A stretch of 64,000 nt of DNA from an uncultured Lactobacillus sp. (GTDB lineage: Bacteria > Bacillota > Bacilli > Lactobacillales > Lactobacillaceae), in NCBI GenBank assembly GCA_910589675.1, contig CAJUTO010000004.1, positions 42,088-106,087 on the forward strand. The letters run 5' to 3'. Made by a program: the position numbers and the translations under genes. Under the pieces are notes generated by a model. The model was not told the origin of the DNA, made no database searches, and saw nothing but the letters and a program-made list of their open reading frames with translations. Below are positions 61,482-64,000 of the stretch, in pieces; the stretch's first letter is position 1; every line of letters begins with the position of its first letter.

Positions 61482-62186
61482 ATGGATAATGCAGAAAAAA
61501 TTGTCGAACTTAAAAATGATATTGACAATGCCAATCACATTGCCTTTTTGACTGGAGCTGGGGTATCTACTCATTCTGGTATCCCTGATTATCGTTCAAA
61601 AAATGGGATTTACAATGGTGTAAAAGAAAGTCCGGAAACCATTTTGAGTGAAAATACTCTCTTTAATCGTCCTGCGCTTTTCTACAACTTTGTAATGAAT
61701 AATATGTACTTTCCAAATGCCAAGCCTAATCTAATTCATGAAAAGATCGCTCAAATTTGTAATCAAAAGGGTGATTTAATCACTCAAAACATTGATCAAT
61801 TAGATGAAAAGGCTGGCAACAAACATATAGTAGAATTCCACGGAAATTTATATAACATATATTGTACAAAATGCCATCAAACTTTGTCTTATAATGAGTA
61901 TGCAGACAGTTATATTCATAAAAACTGTGGAGGAATAATTCGGCCAGGAATCGTTCTTTATGGTGAAGGAATTAATCCTGAAACTCTATCAAATTCTATC
62001 AATATTATGCAAAAATCAGATCTCGTTATTATTTGTGGAACAAGTTTTGTCGTTTACCCATTTACCCAACTATTGGCTTATAAAAAGCCAACCGCTAAAG
62101 TTTGGGCTATTAATAAAACTGCTATTAACGCCCCTGAAATTAATGAAATCATTGCTGATGCTCTCGATATTTTTAAGAAATTGTAA
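61482..62186 (+). CDS. NAD-dependent protein deacetylase (sirtuin)
   Basis: A 234-residue SIR2 enzyme: GAGVSTHSGIPDYRS (NAD pocket), TQNIDQLDEKAG and catalytic His in EFHGNL. The zinc site is CTKC then NCGG; the usual third Cys reads His (YIHKNC), so the zinc ligands would be C-C-H-C. The ATG 61482 is 11 bases from AGAAAG; a GTG 12 bases upstream is less likely. It acts on acetyl-lysine, with the target unknown. Confidence 0.93.
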   Translation: MDNAEKIVELKNDIDNANHIAFLTGAGVSTHSGIPDYRSKNGIYNGVKESPETILSENTLFNRPALFYNFVMNNMYFPNAKPNLIHEKIAQICNQKGDLITQNIDQLDEKAGNKHIVEFHGNLYNIYCTKCHQTLSYNEYADSYIHKNCGGIIRPGIVLYGEGINPETLSNSINIMQKSDLVIICGTSFVVYPFTQLLAYKKPTAKVWAINKTAINAPEINEIIADALDIFKKL

Positions 62187-62264
62187 TTGAATTACTTGCG
62201 AGATATTGATATTCTTTACATAAGTTTTTATGATGGCCTTTTTATACTCAGGTGGTGAAATAAC

Positions 62265-62783
62265 ATGACAGAAGTTTTTTACTATGATACTACTACTATT
62301 AATGATCAAGAATATTTTTTAGCTGCTACCAGTTTAGGAATAGCTTATTTAGGATTAAAAAGTCAAGATAATTCTACCCCTATATTTGGCTTTTATCCGA
62401 ATAAAATGCTCATTCATGATCCAAAAAGACTAGAACCTTATGTTAAAGAATTAAAAGAATATTTTGCCGGAAAAAGACGAAAATTTAATGTGCCAATTGA
62501 TATTTCTGAATTTGGTACTGCTTTTCAAAGAAGCGTTTTAGAAGTTGTCAAGAAAGTACCCTATGGTACTACCGTAAGCTATGGTGATATTGCGACTTCT
62601 TTAGAAAATGCGCGGTCAGTTCGTGCAGTGGCGCATGCGGTGGCTCTTAATCCTGTCTTGATTTTTATTCCTTGTCATAGAATAATTATGTCAAACGGTA
62701 AACCAGGTGGATATCGTTTAGGACCAAAGGAAAAGATTCGTTTAATCAATTTAGAAAAGAGCTATTTACGTGAATATTCTTAA
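62265..62783 (+). CDS. ogt: Methylated-DNA--protein-cysteine methyltransferase
   Basis: A 172-residue repair protein taking alkyl groups from O6-guanine. The active site PCHRII has Cys near residue 137. The family helix region is visible (EFGTAFQRSVLEVVKKVPYGTTVSYGDIA). It overlaps terC by 14 bp, so the two are coupled. Confidence 0.95.
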   Translation: MTEVFYYDTTTINDQEYFLAATSLGIAYLGLKSQDNSTPIFGFYPNKMLIHDPKRLEPYVKELKEYFAGKRRKFNVPIDISEFGTAFQRSVLEVVKKVPYGTTVSYGDIATSLENARSVRAVAHAVALNPVLIFIPCHRIIMSNGKPGGYRLGPKEKIRLINLEKSYLREYS

Positions 62784-63558
62784 AATGTACGCACCTTTTT
62801 TTGATGGAAATAATTGGCTGCATGTCTTAACTAGTAGCAACGACTGGGTAATAATTCTTACCCTTATTTTAATGGAATGCTTATTGTCAGTCGACAATGC
62901 AGTGGTATTGGCTGCACAAACTCAAGTACTTCCTAATAAATCTGAACAACGTAAGTCTTTAGTTTATGGACTATGGGGAGCTTATCTGTTTCGCTTCATC
63001 GTCATTGGAATTGGAACCTATTTAATCAATTTTTGGGAAATCAAATTACTTGGAAGCATTTATTTATTCTATTTATGTATTAAATTTTTCTACGATCAGC
63101 GCCATCCTCAACAAGCAGCCGAACATGAAAAAGAAAAGGAAGCTGAAAGAGCTGCTCATCACAAAAATAAAAAGCAAAAAAAGCACGTTCTTTCTTTATT
63201 CTGGCGCACAGTCGTCTCCATCGAAGCTATGGATATTGTCTTTTCAATTGACTCAGTTTTAGCAGCATTAGCCGTTTCAGATAATCCAGTTGTTGTTTTA
63301 ATTGGAGGTATGATTGGAATTTTGTGCATGAGAGGTGTGGCTGAAATTATCATCAAACTCATGGATATTATTCCAGAATTGCAACCCATGGCGTATGTTT
63401 TAATTGGAATTATCGCTTTGAAACTGCTCTTGGAACTTCCACCATTCAACATTGAAATTCCTAACGCTGCTTTTGCAGCAATCGTCTTCTCGGTTTTAGG
63501 CTTAACGATTGCATTCCACTTTGTTCGCGTTAAAAAGCACGGTCAAAAACATCTATGA
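62770..63558 (+). CDS. TerC family integral membrane protein
   Basis: A 262-residue protein with about seven membrane helices and the TerC signatures SVDNAVVLA (near 43) and AMDIVFSIDSVLAAL (near 155). A His/Lys-rich cytosolic loop (about 115-140, HEKEKEAERAAHHKNKK) lies between halves. TerC proteins are linked to tellurite or metal (Mn) handling. The GTG at 62770 is taken as start; an ATG 15 bases on is an alternative. An IS-type end hairpin lies directly after its stop. Confidence 0.9.
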   Translation: MNILKMYAPFFDGNNWLHVLTSSNDWVIILTLILMECLLSVDNAVVLAAQTQVLPNKSEQRKSLVYGLWGAYLFRFIVIGIGTYLINFWEIKLLGSIYLFYLCIKFFYDQRHPQQAAEHEKEKEAERAAHHKNKKQKKHVLSLFWRTVVSIEAMDIVFSIDSVLAALAVSDNPVVVLIGGMIGILCMRGVAEIIIKLMDIIPELQPMAYVLIGIIALKLLLELPPFNIEIPNAAFAAIVFSVLGLTIAFHFVRVKKHGQKHL

Positions 63559-63564
63559 ACTACA

Positions 63565-64000
63565 CCGGCACTAAAGTACCGGGTTTCTGGGAACACTAAG
63601 TAGTGTTTAGGATCTTACAGAAGATATTGCTATCGTCATACCTAACTCACGGAACTTAGCTATTTACCACGGCCAGTTCCTGACCATTTAGCGTTGCTTT
63701 ATGCAAGATATTAACTGCCGCATTAATATCTCGATCATAATGAACCTGACATTTAGGACAAGTCCATTCTCGAATTTCCAGCGGCTTGGCTCCGCTGTTA
63801 AATCCGCATTTAGAACAGATTCTGGAGGTGTTCTTGGGATTAACGGCAATTAATTCCTTGCCGTATCGTTCACACTTATACTCCAGCATTTGTCTAAACA
63901 GGCTCCAAGAAGCATTGGCAATTGCTTTGGCTAGGCAGTGATTGCCTAACCAAGTGCGTTGTCAGCTTATGGAGATAATCTTTGCGTTTGTTGGCGACTT
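63565..64000. mobile_element. Partial IS200/IS605-type element, cut by the window end
   Basis: A terminal hairpin at 63565-63582 (CCGG, cACTAAAGTa, CCGG) shares its ACTAAAGT core with the tnpA-side end of the 54796 element. A second hairpin (AACACTA/TAGTGTT, 63592-63607) and a decayed tnpB follow. The other end lies beyond the window. Confidence 0.7.
63656..64000 (-). pseudogene. tnpB: Decayed tnpB (deletion plus frameshift, truncated by the window)
   Basis: The C-terminal part (63656-63957, reading up from LGNHCLAKAIANASWSLFRQ) has the zinc finger CSKCGF, CPKC and the RuvC Asp DRDINAAV. The remaining window bases (63962-64000) encode KRKDYLHKLTTHLV in another frame. Between the two, the usual 20 or so residues with the RuvC Glu (IEDL type) are missing, and an in-frame TGA occurs. 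It cannot give a working nuclease from this frame. Confidence 0.8.

Noticed and set aside
1-64000. CRISPR array or cas genes
   Set aside because: No regularly spaced short repeats and no Cas-like protein. The TnpB proteins are Cas12 relatives but lie in IS200/IS605 elements.

Overview
This 64 kb window is low-GC Firmicute chromosome that reads as a member of the Lactobacillus acidophilus/crispatus/helveticus group. The signs are two S-layer genes with the group's signal peptide and paired C-terminal SLAP repeats, a helveticus/leichmannii-type nucleoside 2-deoxyribosyltransferase, PepO, Kup, an Aslfm-type D-aspartate ligase and IS200/IS605 elements. The species is not proven. No rRNA, tRNA or CRISPR array was seen.

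Layout. 1-4.9 kb: two convergent S-layer genes form an inverted pair. A perfect 251-bp inverted repeat covers leader, ribosome site and signal peptide (235-485 / 4314-4564), and a 66-bp near-perfect inner repeat covers the 3' ends (2099-2164 / 2680-2745). Each flank carries its own promoter, and one flank carries a G-quadruplex-type tract touching the repeat. 4.9-8.2 kb: small conserved genes, a Ser-rich membrane-anchored protein and a lone tnpB. 8.2-11.7 kb: kup, bracketed by two look-alike type I toxin-antitoxin loci (one toxin resembles the holin-like/TxpA type, the other is unrecognised) plus a candidate small RNA. 11.7-26.7 kb, nearly all on the minus strand: pepO, an MFS exporter, two DUF438-hemerythrin-PAS proteins, a DUF59-DUF1858 fusion, nrdDG with NrdR-like boxes, an asparagine synthetase/D-Asp ligase pair and a phosphoesterase.

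26.7-37.7 kb: phosphonate-type ABC operon phnDCEE, UspA, Tyr phosphatase, lone PTS EIIA, ndt, a cre-controlled micro-ORF transcript, nagA and a GH31 protein with Fn3 and discoidin-like tail. 37.7-53.5 kb: esterase, YibE/F pair, MerR-HTH coiled-coil protein, ddl, a CAP-domain secreted protein, glnPHQ, a TetR regulator with a membrane partner, prs, secreted proteins, a glycosyltransferase and a DUF1002 protein. 53.7-64 kb: a degenerate ribD-like gene cut by an IS605-type element with divergent tnpA/tnpB, then RNase HI, a DUF915 hydrolase, Zn-peptidase, cls, sirtuin, ogt, terC, and a second, decayed tnpB running off the window.

Major themes are cell-surface remodelling (S-layer, D-Asp cross-bridge, Ddl, cardiolipin, secreted proteins), anaerobic nucleotide metabolism (nrdDG, ndt, prs) and mobile or addiction-type elements in the gaps. 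The strongest candidates for undescribed biology are the S-layer inversion module with its G4-type flank, the matched pair of type I TA loci, the compact sRNA beside them, and the CcpA-type promoter driving a transcript with two micro-ORFs that both end in VIPMG.
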